Shown here piece after piece: positions 33,195 to 43,599 of a stretch of 64,000 bases of DNA (position 1 is its first letter; each line of letters starts with the position of its first letter). Position numbers and translations under genes: made by a program. This DNA is from Coenobita brevimanus. Taxonomy: Eukaryota > Arthropoda > Malacostraca > Decapoda > Coenobitidae. The notes below the pieces were generated by a model, which worked only from the letters and a program-made list of their open reading frames with translations, was not told the DNA's origin and did not search any database. The stretch is taken from assembly GCA_032717465.1 (NCBI GenBank), contig CM064683.1, forward strand, positions 38,475,542 through 38,539,541. The letters are read 5' to 3'.

Positions 33195-33702
33195 CAGGGT
33201 TGCCAGATCAAAACTCGGCCACTTTACCAAACTCCTCAATTTCCATTACCCAATGTAACTTTACCAAATTCGTAAAGCGAGCATTTATTCTTCACCAATT
33301 ATATATACAAGTGGAATATTAATCACACTCCTTATAATTAACAGCATGTTGATTATTTTCACGCTATGTAGGGTAGCAGATTAATCAGAGAGAGGAGACT
33401 ATCCACCATTTCCATCCAGTGTATCCTCATACGTGTGAAAAATCCGTTTGGTAATGCATTATTCTAATTCATTACCAAACGAACTTTTCATTACCAAACT
33501 GGCCCACATTTGGTAACGAAAAATACCAAATGGCAACCCTAATTTTTTTTCGTTCGTTCGTAAGATTCCCCGGGTCATACATTAGCCCAGTCAGTGGGGT
33601 ATGGGCTGGTTAAAAAACAGTAAGGGGGGAGGGCAGGACCTGGGGATTGCCCAGCACACACGTTCTGTCTCCTGGCTGGGTTTGTGGTGTGTGGCAACCC
33701 TG
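33195..33702. mobile_element. hAT-like non-autonomous DNA transposon
   Basis: Begins CAGGGTTGCCA and ends TGGCAACCCTG, a perfect 11-bp terminal inverted repeat starting with the CAGGG common in hAT elements. Flanks are ATTCTAGA (33187-33194) and ATTCTAAA (33703-33710), a 7/8 match of the 8-bp length expected for hAT target duplications. Length is 508 bp with no transposase frame. A hairpin CGTTTGGTAATG..CATTACCAAACG spans 33447-33483. An internal TGGCAACCCT at 33531 could be the end of a nested or shorter form. Confidence 0.65.
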
Positions 33703-33758
33703 ATTCTAAATATACACCTTAAGGATATTTTGAATGCTGACTCGTGTGTTACACATAA

Positions 33759-33774
33759 AAAAAAAAAAAAAAAA
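33759..33774. repeat. poly(A) run
   Basis: About 16-18 A. Confidence 0.8.
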
Positions 33775-33954
33775 TCATTACCTTCGCCAGCGAGGGTGGG
33801 GGGGAGTCTATGTTCTCCCCGTCTGTCTGTCTGTCTGCAGGACTGAAAAAGAAAAAGAAAATTAAATACTAAAGGTAACGATGAAAGCTGGTGGACAGGT
33901 GCCTATTGATCGATGGATGGAGTGTCACAACATTGGTGAACATACAGCCTAACA

Positions 33955-34380
33955 CTTAAAACACAAACAAACACAAACACACATACTAACATAAACACAA
34001 ATATACACATAAACACACAAACACATAACATAAACACAAATTTACACATAAACACACAAACACAGGCACATAAGCACACAAACACATGAACAAACACAAA
34101 CACACAAACACATGAGGCAACACAAGCACACAAGCTAACACATACACACACAAACACATATGCCAACACATAAACACACAAACACGTCAACACAAACACA
34201 TAAACATTTAAGTCAACACAAACACACAAGCCAACACACAAACACATAAGCTAACACCTAAACACACAAACACATAAGACAACACCTAAACACAAACACA
34301 GGCTAATACTTAAACACACAAACACATAAGCTAACACCCAAACACACAAACAAAACATAAACACACAAACGAACACATAA
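33955..34380. repeat. degenerate AACACACAAACACATAAGC minisatellite
   Basis: About 420 bp of A/C-rich units with CATAAACACACAAACAC words at 12-20 bp spacing. Confidence 0.8.
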
Positions 34381-34384
34381 AAGG

Positions 34385-34915
34385 AGGCGACTTGTACTTC
34401 CACTAAGAATATACATAATTACAAACTGCTTATATCCAGGCTAAGGAGTACGGAGTCTGGCATTCACAGAGATTCTTAAAGGACCTGCCTGAAGCACCCC
34501 TCATGAATTGCTCAATGTGGTGAAGGTATGCCCTCTAGTGAGCACCACCCATCCAGTGTTTAACCCCCTCATGATCGGGACAACTCCGGTACTGTTACGC
34601 CTAATGCCAGGCGACTTTACAGAGCTGAGAGTGAGGACAGGAGAATGATTTGACGGTGTAATTTATTCTCTCTCTCTCTCTCTCAAATAAATGATAAACT
34701 GAACAGAACGCCATGGCAGGAGTAAGGACGTTGGATGAAAGTAACCGTAGTGGACATCTTAAAGGGCATTATTTTTAACCCCTTCACTACAATTAAGGCG
34801 TCAGGAATAAATGTCATGATGATAGCAAAATACAATGTAAGAGACAACACTTTACTGAAGCGCTTATTTGTTTATACCCATCTCTTTCTCGGTACATGAA
34901 GTTGACCTCGTGACT
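34385..34915. other. unique sequence, one short MITE-like end
   Basis: TTTTTAACCCCTTCACTACA at 34770 resembles the terminal repeat of the TTAA-flanked short elements at 48870 and 57009. Short (CT)n at 34670. No gene seen. Confidence 0.35.
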
Positions 34916-34919
34916 GGAG

Positions 34920-35100
34920 ATGCAAGAGAGAGGGACGCCTACATGTGGTGGCACTGATATAGCTGGTCGACTCACCTGCCTGGTTATACAAAGTCCCTCA
35001 ACTACTTCCCTATCCCACAAAAGGACGGAGGATTGCAAATCAGCTTAAGCCAGCAGTCCACCAAGTTCACGTTTCAATTGAACCTGGGGCTACAAGCACA
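34920..35100 (+). repeat. dispersed repeat F
   Basis: GAGGGACGCCTACATGTGGT, TGGTTATACAAAGTCCCTCA, CACAAAAGGACGGAGGATTG and AAGTTCACGTTTCAATTGAA match the copies at 19806 and 53299. Confidence 0.55.
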
Positions 35101-35104
35101 AGCC

Positions 35105-35570
35105 TCTCTCTCCCTCTCTCTCTAATATTTACTACTACTCCTACCCTGTGACTGCTTCAACATGCACAGCTGCCTTACATATTTACCTTCCGGGTACTTC
35201 AATACACACAGATAAATCTTTCCATGTCTGCGTACTTTCTGAGTACCTGAGTCTTTCAGTGCGATGGTCTAACTTCGGTATCTAATCCTATGCAAAAGTC
35301 CAAACACCATAATACCTTCACATATTTCCTATCTACCAGAGTCCATAAATACCCTCCATAAAAGCGTGATATATATATTTGTCTCCTCATAATACAACCG
35401 GTACTATAAACCGTGCCTAATAAGGAGCTGGCTCGTGGATCACCCGTAGTGGACGAATGGAATGTGTGGATGCTGTAATAAGAGGCTACACCGTTCGCTT
35501 CTCACCTTTTATTTAATAGGAGCTCCCAGGGTCTTTGTAAATGTTTCCTTGTTAGCTTAAACAGTCAGCA
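35105..35570. other. unique sequence, no gene seen
   Basis: Short CT run at 35105-35122. No other feature recognised. Confidence 0.35.
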
Positions 35571-35573
35571 AGG

Positions 35574-35574
<1 letters not shown>

Positions 35575-35643
<69 letters not shown>

Positions 35644-35674
35644 GTGTGTGTGTGTGTGTGTCTCTCTCTCTCTC
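35575..35674. repeat. (GT)n then (CT)n
   Basis: GT 35575-35661 with one CG interruption, then CT to 35674. Confidence 0.95.
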
Positions 35675-35773
35675 TTAATAATAACCTTTGCAATGACAGA
35701 CTGCCTCGTATTAAGAATAAGGCCACGAAGGTAAGTGTGTGCAGTCAGTGTATTTATGTAACCCCTCCCGCTC

Positions 35774-35775
<2 letters not shown>

Positions 35776-35805
<30 letters not shown>

Positions 35806-35820
35806 CTCTCTCTCTCTCTC
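35776..35820. repeat. (CA)n then (CT)n
   Basis: CA 35776-35802, CT 35803-35820. Confidence 0.94.
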
Positions 35821-35824
35821 ATGT

Positions 35825-36520
35825 ACAGTCGCGATCAAATATCCCTCTATATGGCAGGGTATTCGAATCAGCGAAGCGAGACTCCAACCCACTTGATTCA
35901 CTGTTGACTCATTCGTCAAGATCTCATTAAGTTCTGACAGCCTTTGCACGTTTGGGGTTCGGAATTAATGAGTCAGGATTCCAACCTTCTTCCTTATTCA
36001 TTGTTGATTAGCTTACCGAGATCTCATTAGGATTCGGTACAGAATCGAGAAACAGTAAGACCTTGAACTGTCCCTTCTTCTTGTTCCTGTCCAAGGTTGT
36101 CCCTTAGTTAACGTATTCAGTTTGCAATTAAGAAAGTATCTTTCTTGGGGTGAAGAGGCTGAGTCCCACGTAAGAGACGGGGTTAGGTAAGATCCACAAA
36201 CAGAGAGAAAGCAAGGAGGTAGGAGGACTAGCTAACAGGGTGACAGGGAAAGTCGGCCACGCAGTCATAAACACATCAACCAAGAAATCGAAATACGGGC
36301 TCCACCTTATTAAAAATGTCTCCTATATTTACTTCCACCTTTCAATCTATTTTCTTCAATTTCAGGTCAAAATTAAGATGACAGATACGTAAATAACAAG
36401 TAAAAGTTATGTGTATTCAGGGCCAATGTATAGTTCCATAAACGTTTCCTGCGTCATGAACTTAAACGTTTCATTTGCCCCCTAACACCGTGTGAGTTTC
36501 AGCAGCCTCCTCATCTTTAA
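35825..36520. other. unique sequence, no gene seen
   Basis: A partly duplicated motif (GATCTCATTAAG near 35920 and GATCTCATTAGG near 36020, each with TTCATTGTTGA or TTCACTGTTGA upstream) hints at an old ~100-bp duplication. No coding evidence. Confidence 0.35.
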
Positions 36521-36526
36521 GCAAGA

Positions 36527-36645
36527 AGAATGTGATGTATGAGGCTAGAATGTGATGTATGAGGCTAGAATGTGATGTATGAGGCTAGAATGTGATGTAT
36601 GAGGCTAGAATGTGATGTATGAGGCTAGAATGTGATGTTAAAAGA
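36527..36645. repeat. 20-bp minisatellite, unit GAATGTGATGTATGAGGCTA
   Basis: Five perfect units plus a partial sixth, exactly in 20-bp register. The lack of divergence implies recent expansion or ongoing homogenisation. Confidence 0.96.
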
Positions 36646-36923
36646 GGCTCAGAACTTAAAGGCCAGCCAGGATGAAGCACCGCGATTGGCCGCCTTTGAT
36701 TGGTTAAACAGACATAGACAGGAAGGTTGACAGAGAGAGAGGGAAAATATTAGACAGTCAGATTGGTACTGCACACAGATAGCCAGACAGATGGACTGAT
36801 AGATAGATAAAGTTAGATCACTTTTCTTCCCATCTCATAGTTCTTAGTATTCAGCACTTTCTTAGTAATCAGTATTTCCAACTCTATTTCCCTGAGATAA
36901 TATGTTTGTGTGGGAGGAGACAG

Positions 36924-36926
<3 letters not shown>

Positions 36927-37013
<87 letters not shown>
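36927..37013. repeat. (GT)n microsatellite
   Basis: About 43 GT units. Confidence 0.97.
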
Positions 37014-37015
<2 letters not shown>

Positions 37016-37129
37016 TACGTGCTGACCACATGACATTTGTGTGAGGGTGTGAGCATTGGCACGCCCCTCACAGTACCGCAACACCCCTCACCTTCCCCCT
37101 CCTCACCCCACGTCACCTCTGACCCCTGG

Positions 37130-37281
37130 CATGTAGGAGGGGGGATGGGGGGAGAGATGGGGAGGGGAAGAGGAAGGGGTAAAGGCTGGGAGAGGCTAGG
37201 GAGGGTAGGGAAGAATGGAGAGTGATATACAATAGGGGGGCATGGGAGGGATGGGGAAGAGGAAGAAAAGGCAGGAATGGG

Positions 37282-37314
<33 letters not shown>

Positions 37315-37530
37315 GGGAGGCAAGGTGAAACAAGGGAAGGCTATGATGAGGGAAGAAGGAAGGAGAGAGAGAGATGTTTTTAGGAGAGGGACGGGGAGAG
37401 AGAGAGAGACAGGGGGGGGAGGGAGAAGAGGGAGGGGGAATGGAGGGGAAATGGAGGAGATGGAAGAGGCAGGGGGAGAGGGAGGTGGAGACAGAGAGAA
37501 GGAAGGGGGATGTGGAGGGAAACAGGAGGG
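37130..37530. repeat. 400-bp purine tract with (GA)n
   Basis: The + strand is almost only A and G, with GGGG runs and a (GA)n at 37280-37309. Arg/Glu/Gly frames on + and Pro/Ser/Leu frames on - are compositional. Confidence 0.88.
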
Positions 37531-37920
37531 AAGGGAGTGGCCAGTGAGATAAGACATGATGCAAACCACAGAATGAGCAGGAAATTATGTAAACGTGAAG
37601 CGGGAAGAGTCAAGAGGAATAACACGATGCAAGGAAATTACATAATGGAAAATACTGTTAAAGGAGAGAAGTAGGGGAAAAAGATGAGTGGAATAATAAA
37701 AATAACATGAAACAGACAGCAGAAGAAAGAAGGACCAGAAGTTAAAATTTCTAGGTTCCTTTGCCATACACCCAGCTGAATAAAAACGCCTGGTGTTATA
37801 TGGAATACAATACCAGAGTGCGTTAATACCAGCCTGCTGCCACTGCTCACTCCCACCTAAGCAAAATCGTCTGGAGTTAGCTGGAATACTGGAATTGTCC
37901 GACAGTGAGTGAGTTAATGG

Positions 37921-38138
37921 TACTCTAGTCCATTCACTTTAACTTGGCCCAGATTTTCGTCCCTTTGCAGCTTATTTCACGTAGCTCTGTGACAGAAAAA
38001 GACAATGCTACGGCTCTACATCCTTCCCACGGAACTTCTTCGTGACTAGCATCATGTTCTACTGTTTATCTCATGTTACAGCTCATCATTCAAGACGGAG
38101 ACTCGGCAATATTGGGCCAAGTTAAAGTGAACAGAGTA
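37921..38138 (+). mobile_element. MITE family B, complete reference copy
   Basis: Begins TACTCTAGTCCATTCACTTT then AACTTGGCCCAGATTTTCG. Ends TTGGGCCAAGTTAAAGTGAA then CAGAGTA. The ends are inverted over about 26 bp (TACTCTGTTCACTTTAACTT on the complement). TA at both outer ends is compatible with a TA target duplication, as for Tc1/mariner-type elements. The 218-bp body has no coding capacity. Confidence 0.75.
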
Positions 38139-38185
38139 CAGTAATAACACTCTCAGGCCATTTAATACGAGAGAAATCTTGGCCT

Positions 38186-38399
38186 GTACTCTCGTCGGTT
38201 AAGGAAGCTCCCTAACACCTCTTCCTTAGCGATTTATTTTTTGGATATGGCAGGTTAATATCGTTTTGTATGTTATTTATGCAGAGTACGGCGATACTGG
38301 AAGGATTTACGTAACACAGAAAAGGAGAACAACATTTAATAGGGAAAACAAATCGCACAGGAAAATGTGTTAGGGAGCTTCCTGAACTGACGAGAATAC
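38186..38399. mobile_element. MITE family A, complete reference copy
   Basis: Left GTACTCTCGTCGGTTAAGGA, GCTCCCTAACACCTCTTCC and TTAGCGATTTATTTTTT. Right AAACAAATCGCACAGGAAAA, TGTGTTAGGGAGCTTCC and TGAACTGACGAGAATAC. Core ATGTTATTTATGCAGAGTAC. Terminal inverted repeats are about 50 bp with few mismatches. 214 bp total, non-coding. It lies only 47 bp after a complete family B copy. Confidence 0.77.
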
Positions 38400-38404
38400 C
38401 ACGG

Positions 38405-38735
38405 AGCCACGAGAGGGTCCAGTGGCTTACACACGCAGGTAAAATAGAATCGTTAGGGTAAAAGAGAACTAGAGTCGTCCCGTTCATGAGAGGGCTCAGT
38501 GTGGACGTGAAGGAAGTAGGAAAGGAAAATGGGAAAACCAAAGTAAACATCAGGAAATCATGCGGGGAAACCGGAGAGAATAAAAGAATGGCGGAATTTT
38601 GAAAGCTGGATTTGTGTGTCAGTGAGGCGCGGTTGATTTTAAACTGGAAACTCTGATGGCTGTCCGACTGCCTTTACGTTTTGCCTTTTACTATTTCAGG
38701 GATCCTGCCTACATCATCTGTACCGGTGGGAATAA
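38405..38735. other. unique sequence, no gene seen
   Basis: No feature recognised. Confidence 0.35.
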
Positions 38736-38741
38736 GGTTAC

Positions 38742-38785
38742 AATGATGATGATGATGGTGATGGTGATGGTGATGGTGATGGTTG
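38742..38785. repeat. (GATGAT/GATGGT)n run
   Basis: Imperfect hexanucleotide-like run of about 44 bp. Confidence 0.9.
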
Positions 38786-39295
38786 TTGGTGGTTCAGAGT
38801 TTGTGTAATTAGTCTTCCTGTTCTAGATGTTACCCGCCTAATTTGCGATGCTGGAATGGAAGCGAGCTGATGATGATGAGGAAGCGTCTGAAGGAAAGGG
38901 AGGTGAATCAGGTGGTGAGGGGAGAGAGTGGGCAGAGAAGTGATCTGTCTGAAAGGGTTGGGATGGGAACAGTTTGCTCTGTAATTGGGAGTCATTAAAA
39001 CAAACTTGACTGTTTTCCCTCAAGACTCCCCGACATGTCACACCAAACAAAACAACACTGTGCATCGCTACTCCACAGCAGAAGCCTACATAAAAATCTA
39101 TTCACAGCAAACGCAAATAATATGGGTAACACTAAAAAGAGTTCCGTATGAGTACAGCAGTTAGTCCTGACACAGTTCTAACACGCTGCCGGATGGACTC
39201 GGGTGTTAGGCAACGTTGTCTATGAGTACCACATGCACCTCTTCCTCCACTTCCTGGAAAATGACCGAGCCTTGTCCAGTCAGGGTAGTGGGAAA

Positions 39296-39425
39296 AGCAG
39301 CTCCGTTAATGCCATCACACAAGTCCTGAATGAGACAGTTCTAGACCGCATTTGTTGTTGACGATATGTATTAACCTCGAAGTGGTGACATGTGAAAGTA
39401 CGGAATACATAGCAGGACTGTTGAG
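39296..39425 (+). mobile_element. SINE family T body fragment
   Basis: AAGTCCTGAATGAGACAGTT then TCGAAGTGGTGACATGTGAA. Same order as the other T bodies, diverged. Confidence 0.45.
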
Positions 39426-39529
39426 CATCAGGTAATGGACTATAGAGTTTCTGCCCAAAGTTGGACACATAAAAGCAAAGTAGTGCAGTCAACGAGTATG
39501 AGGGAACCCAAAATTTCTCTTGAGTGGCT

Positions 39530-39975
39530 GGGGTGATGGGGTGGTGGTGGAGGGAGGTGGTGAGATGTGATTTACGAGGGCAGTAGCACGTGAGGTGGAG
39601 CAAGGTAATTGTGAGGGGTGGAAGATGGGCTGAGAGGCGCGGAGATGGTGCTGGAGAAGAAAGGCAGATGGAGACTGTTATGGAGACGAGGAGAAGAGGG
39701 TGGAGGGGAATATTTGAGACGAGGAAGGGATTGGACAGGGAGCTGGGTGTGTTGAGGAGGGAGGGAGATGAGTAAAGTGAATGGAAGAAAATTCTTATTG
39801 ATGGTAATGACGAAAGATGGTCATGGAGAGAGAAGAAGGGAAATGTGGAGAAGAGGTAAGGTGTGGAGGGATGGTTGCTGATAGGAGAATTAAGATCGTG
39901 GAAGACTGAAGTAATGAGGAGGGGAGGGAGTGAAGAAGGAGGGAGGTAAAGAGGAGAGAAGAAGCAGAGGAGTAT
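39530..39975. repeat. purine/G-rich block
   Basis: Dense GGAGG, GAGGAG and GGTGG words. The 243-codon minus frame over 39280-40011 is Ser/Pro/Leu-rich and compositional. Confidence 0.7.
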
Positions 39976-39981
39976 GACCGT

Positions 39982-40208
39982 GAGAGAGAATTCTATCGCC
40001 AACTCCCTCAATCTTCCATTTTACCTGTCGAAGTGGTCATAGTCACAGCAAATATCAATGTTCGCTCAGATATAATGATGTTTGTGTAGAGTATGTGTGT
40101 TGTATAATTTATTCATATAACTCTGTTCCTTGCCAATATTTAAGTGTATATAATCGCTCTGTCTCTGTCTATCCGTCTGTCTGTCTATATGCGTGAAAGT
40201 CAGTCTGT
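39982..40208 (+). repeat. left arm of a 227-bp inverted repeat
   Basis: From GAGAGAGAATTCTATCGCC to CATATGCGTGAAAG-type end (..GCGTGAAAGTCAGTCTGT). Its reverse complement matches 42377-42603 with about 5 mismatches by eye (about 98%). Neither arm has coding features. Confidence 0.93.
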
Positions 40209-40272
40209 CTCTCGTCTGTCTGCCTGTTTGTCTGTCTGTTTATAGTCGCCGTGTGTGTTTGCCTGTCTGTCT

Positions 40273-40320
<48 letters not shown>

Positions 40321-40440
40321 GCTAAGGGCAGGGGGGCACCAACCAACCTGTTCCTGGTAACTTGAAATACTGATTATATGTTGGAGGTGTCTAGTTCTTG
40401 CCACCTAGCGATTTATTTTGATTCCCGAGGTATTATTGCT
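40209..40440. other. inner left flank: TCTG/CT runs and family A scrap
   Basis: CTGTCTGT words, (CT)n at 40278-40317, then AGTTCTTGCCACCTAGCGAT plus TTATTTTG, a family A left-end piece. Confidence 0.6.
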
Positions 40441-42376
40441 GGTATTAATGGCCTTGTGCTGGTATTACTGAGTTTTTTTTTTGGTATTACTAGTGATATT
40501 ACTGCGTTGTGGTGGTATTAATGAGGACTTGTGATATTACTTGTGGTATTAATGGCTTCGTGGTGGTATCATTGAGAGATTTTGGCATTATAGGCGATTT
40601 TTCGATATTAAAGGTAGTATTAGGGGGGATTTTAGGTACCGGTATGAAATTATTTGTATCTGCTGGTATTATTTCCATGGTATTATTGCGCACATGGTGG
40701 TATTATGGCTAACAAGCGGTATTTCAAAGGAATTTTTGGCACTGCTGGTATTATGAGACGATTTTTGCATTATGGGTTCTATCCCAGACGATTTGTGTTT
40801 GCTTCTGATGGTGTTAGTGTTGGTATTACTATGTGGTGCTGGTATTACTGTGTGGTGCTGGTATTATTGTGTGGTGCTGGTATTACTGAGTGGTGCTGGT
40901 ATTACTGTGTGGTGTTGGTATTATTGTGTGGTGTTGGTATTACTGTGTGGTGCTGGTATTACTGTGTGGTGTTGGTATTACTGTGCTGTGCTGGTATTAC
41001 TGTGGTGCTGGTATTACTGAGTGGTGCTGGTATTACTGTGCGGTGTTGGTATTACTATGTGGTGCTGGTATTACTGTGTGGTGCTGGTATTACTGTGCTG
41101 TGCTGGTATTACTGTGGTGCTGGTATTACTGTGGTGCTGGTATTACTGTGGTGCTGGTATTACTGTGGTGCTGGTATTACTGTGGTGCTGGTATTACTGT
41201 ATGGTGCTGGTAGTACTGAGTGGTGCTGGTATTACTGTGTGGTGCTGGTATTAGTGTGTGGTGCTGGTATTACTGTGTGGTGCTGGTATTAGTGTGTGGT
41301 GCTGGTATTAGTGTGTGGTGCTGGTATTAGTGTGTGGTGCTGGTATTAGTGTGTGGTGCTGGTATTAGTGTGTGGTGCTGGTATTACTGTGCTGTGCTGG
41401 TATTACTGTGTGGTGGTGGTATTACTGTGGTGCTGGTATTACTGTGTGGTGGTGGTATTACTGTGCTGTGCTGGTATTACTGTGTGGTGCTGGTATTACT
41501 GTGTGGTGTTGGTATTACTGTGTGGTGTTGGTATTACTGTGTGGTGCTGGTATTACTGTGCTGTGCTGGTATTACTGTGCTGTGCTGGTATTACTGTGGT
41601 GCTGGTATTACTGTGTGGTGCTGGTATTACTGTGCTGTGCTGGTATTACTGTGTGGTGCTGGTATTACTGTGGTGCTGGTATTACTGTGTGGTGCTGGTA
41701 TTACTGTGTGGTGCTGGTATTACTGTGTGGTGCTGGTATTAGTGTGTGGTGCTGGTATTACTGTGTGGTGCTGGTATTACTGTGCTGTGCTGGTATTACT
41801 GTGTGGTGCTGGTATTACTGTATGGTGCTGGTATTACTGTGTGGTGCTGGTATTACTGTGTGGTGTTGGTATTACTGTGTGGTGCTGGTATTACTGTGCT
41901 GTGCTGGTATTACTGTGTGGTGTTGGTATTAGTATGTGGTGCTGGTATTACTGTGCTATGCTGGTATTACTGTGTGGTGCTGGTATTACTGTGTGGTGCT
42001 GGTATTACTGTGCTGTGCTGGTATTGCTGTGTGGTGCTGGTATTACTGTGTGGTGCTGGTATTACTGCGCTGTGCTGGTATTGCTGTGTGGTGCTGGTAT
42101 TACTGTGTGGTGCTGGTATTACTGTGTGGTGCTGGTATTACTGTGGTGCTGGTATTACTGTGCTGTGCTGGTATTACTGTGCTGTGCTGGTATTACTGTG
42201 TGGTGCTGGTATTACTGTGTGGTGCTGGTATTATTGTGTGGTGCTGGTATTACTGTGTGGTGCTGGTATTACTGTGTGGTGTTGGTATTACTGTGCTGTG
42301 CTGGTATTACTGTGTGGTGCTGGTATTACTGTGTGGTGCTGGTATTATTGTGGTGTATTACTGTGCTGCTGGTATT
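40441..42376. repeat. 17-19-bp minisatellite, unit GGTATTACTGTGTGGTGCT
   Basis: Roughly 85-90 units from about 40800 to the right inverted arm. Units alternate 19-bp (..TGTGTGGTGCT, TGTGCTGTGCT) and 17-bp (..TGTGGTGCT) forms. From 40441 to 40800 the GGTATTA word recurs in very diverged units. Homogeneity rises to the right and the array runs directly into the right arm (..GGTATTACAGACTGAC). Long frames rich in VLVLLCGAGITVWCWYYC (up to 360 codons) are artefacts: 19 is not a multiple of three, so frames cycle. Confidence 0.95.
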
Positions 42377-42603
42377 ACAGACTGACTTTCACGCATATAG
42401 ACAGACAGACGGATAGACAGAGACAGAGCGATTATATACACTTAAATATTGGCAAGGAACAGAGTTATATGAATAAATTATACAACACACATACTCTACA
42501 CAAACATCATTATATCTGAGCGAACATTGTAATTTGCTGTAACTATGACCACTTCGACAGGTAAAATGGAAGATTGAGGGCGTGGGCGATAGAATTCTCT
42601 CTC
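42377..42603 (-). repeat. right arm of the 227-bp inverted repeat
   Basis: ACAGACTGACTTTCACGCAT .. GGCGATAGAATTCTCTCTC, the reverse complement of 39982-40208. It is followed directly by a (CT)n tract, so a target duplication cannot be read. Confidence 0.93.
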
Positions 42604-42642
42604 TCTCTCCCTCTCTCTCTCTCTGTCTCTCTCTCTCTCTCT
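42598..42642. repeat. (CT)n microsatellite
   Basis: CT run with CC and GT interruptions. Confidence 0.92.
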
Positions 42643-42779
42643 CCACACATCCGCCTCCCTGTGATGCTCTTGCGACAGCGACATTTTCATTCACTTCTTC
42701 CCGCTTCCTCAGAACGCCCTTTGCCTCTATTCAGTGAGTGACAGGCCTGGTATTTCTCAGTTACGATGCACTCCACAGG

Positions 42780-43020
42780 GCTAGGTCTAGAGTCAGTCTG
42801 CCTTCATCTGAGGGAACCGGGTCACTCTTCCACCCTTGCATGCTAAATTATGGTCGCGTGGAAGTCGATGAGGCTTTGTTGTCAGATAGCAGTGAGTCTC
42901 CTTGGTTACTAGCAATTCTACCACCTTGCATCCTCTGTTATGGTTGCATGGAAGTCAGTAAGCCTTAGTTATAAGCGAGATGAGTAAGTCTCCTTGGTTA
43001 CTAGTCAAATCAGCTCACCA
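42780..43020 (+). repeat. dispersed repeat K, internally duplicated
   Basis: TTATGGTCGCGTGGAAGTCG..GAGTCTCCTTGGTTACTAG is followed about 95 bp later by TTATGGTTGCATGGAAGTCA..AAGTCTCCTTGGTTACTAG. Upstream GGAACCGGGTCACTCTTCC matches 12880. Confidence 0.55.
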
Positions 43021-43119
43021 GTTTAACTACATTTTCCCATCAACTTAACTGATTTTTTTTTCTTCTAAGATTTACAGTACAAGTGCTAATGTATTTGTTT
43101 TTTTACTCTAATGAGGACA

Positions 43120-43420
43120 AAAATTACATCAAGTGGTTAGAGAAGGAGTATGTTGTGCAAAAGGACGCAGGTTCGAGTCCTAGTTGAGGCGGGGAAGAGT
43201 TTGATATCGTATGCATTTCGCTTAGACGAATTTCACTGATTTTCCACAAGAACCAACGAACAACATGTCATAAAAACACCCCCTAATACATTTACACCCG
43301 TCCTAAATGATACAGCCCTGGCATGTACTCAGGATGGACGGTGGGTATTAGCGTCCAAGAGGTGACATGTGAAGATGCGTGGCATTTCAGAAAACTACTG
43401 GGCCTCAGGGAACGGACTGT
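43120..43420 (+). mobile_element. tRNA-headed SINE family T
   Basis: AAGTGGTTAGAGAAGGAG (A-box-like) is followed 35-40 bp later by GCAGGTTCGAGTCCTAGTTG, with a B box GGTTCGAGTCC. The body is AACATGTCATAAAAACACCC, GTCCTAAATGATACAGCCCT, GGCATGTACTCAGGATGGAC and AAGAGGTGACATGTGAAG. Head and body occur in the order expected for a pol III-derived SINE. About 300 bp. Confidence 0.65.
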
Positions 43421-43488
43421 CAACTGTACATCCATTTTTGGCGCCTTAAAGAAATACGGGATGACTTATAAATAGCACTCCATGAGAA

Positions 43489-43571
43489 ACTCACCTGCCA
43501 CTATCTTGAGTTGTGGGGACGGCCCAGTCGGCTGGTGTGGGCGTGGGTGTGGCACTGGGAGTAGAGAATGA
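43489..43571 (-). repeat. left arm of second inverted repeat
   Basis: On the complement: CTACTCCCAGTGCCACACCC, ACGCCCACACCAGCCGACTG, GGCCGTCCCCACAAC.. then GGCAGGTGAGTTTC. This matches 44495-44584 read forward at about 85% by eye. Confidence 0.75.
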
Positions 43572-43599
43572 ATGCAAGATGCAGGGTAGATACTGATGA

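Noticed and set aside
33195..33541. shorter hAT-like element ending at the internal TGGCAACCCT
   Set aside because: Its flanks (ATTCTAGA versus ATTTTTTT) match poorly compared with the outer pair, so the outer boundaries were preferred.
39280..40011. 243-codon minus-strand Ser/Pro/Leu frame
   Set aside because: Runs through a purine-rich block and into the inverted-repeat arm. Composition explains the absence of stops.
41334..42416. 360-codon open frame rich in VLVLLCGAG and TVWCWYYC
   Set aside because: It is read entirely through the 17-19-bp minisatellite. Because the unit is not a multiple of three, all three frames give the same cyclic peptide. No start context or non-repeat domain.
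43160..43200. tRNA gene suggested by GGTTCGAGTCC
   Set aside because: No foldable acceptor stem and complete cloverleaf. The motif sits at the head of a dispersed body and fits a SINE.
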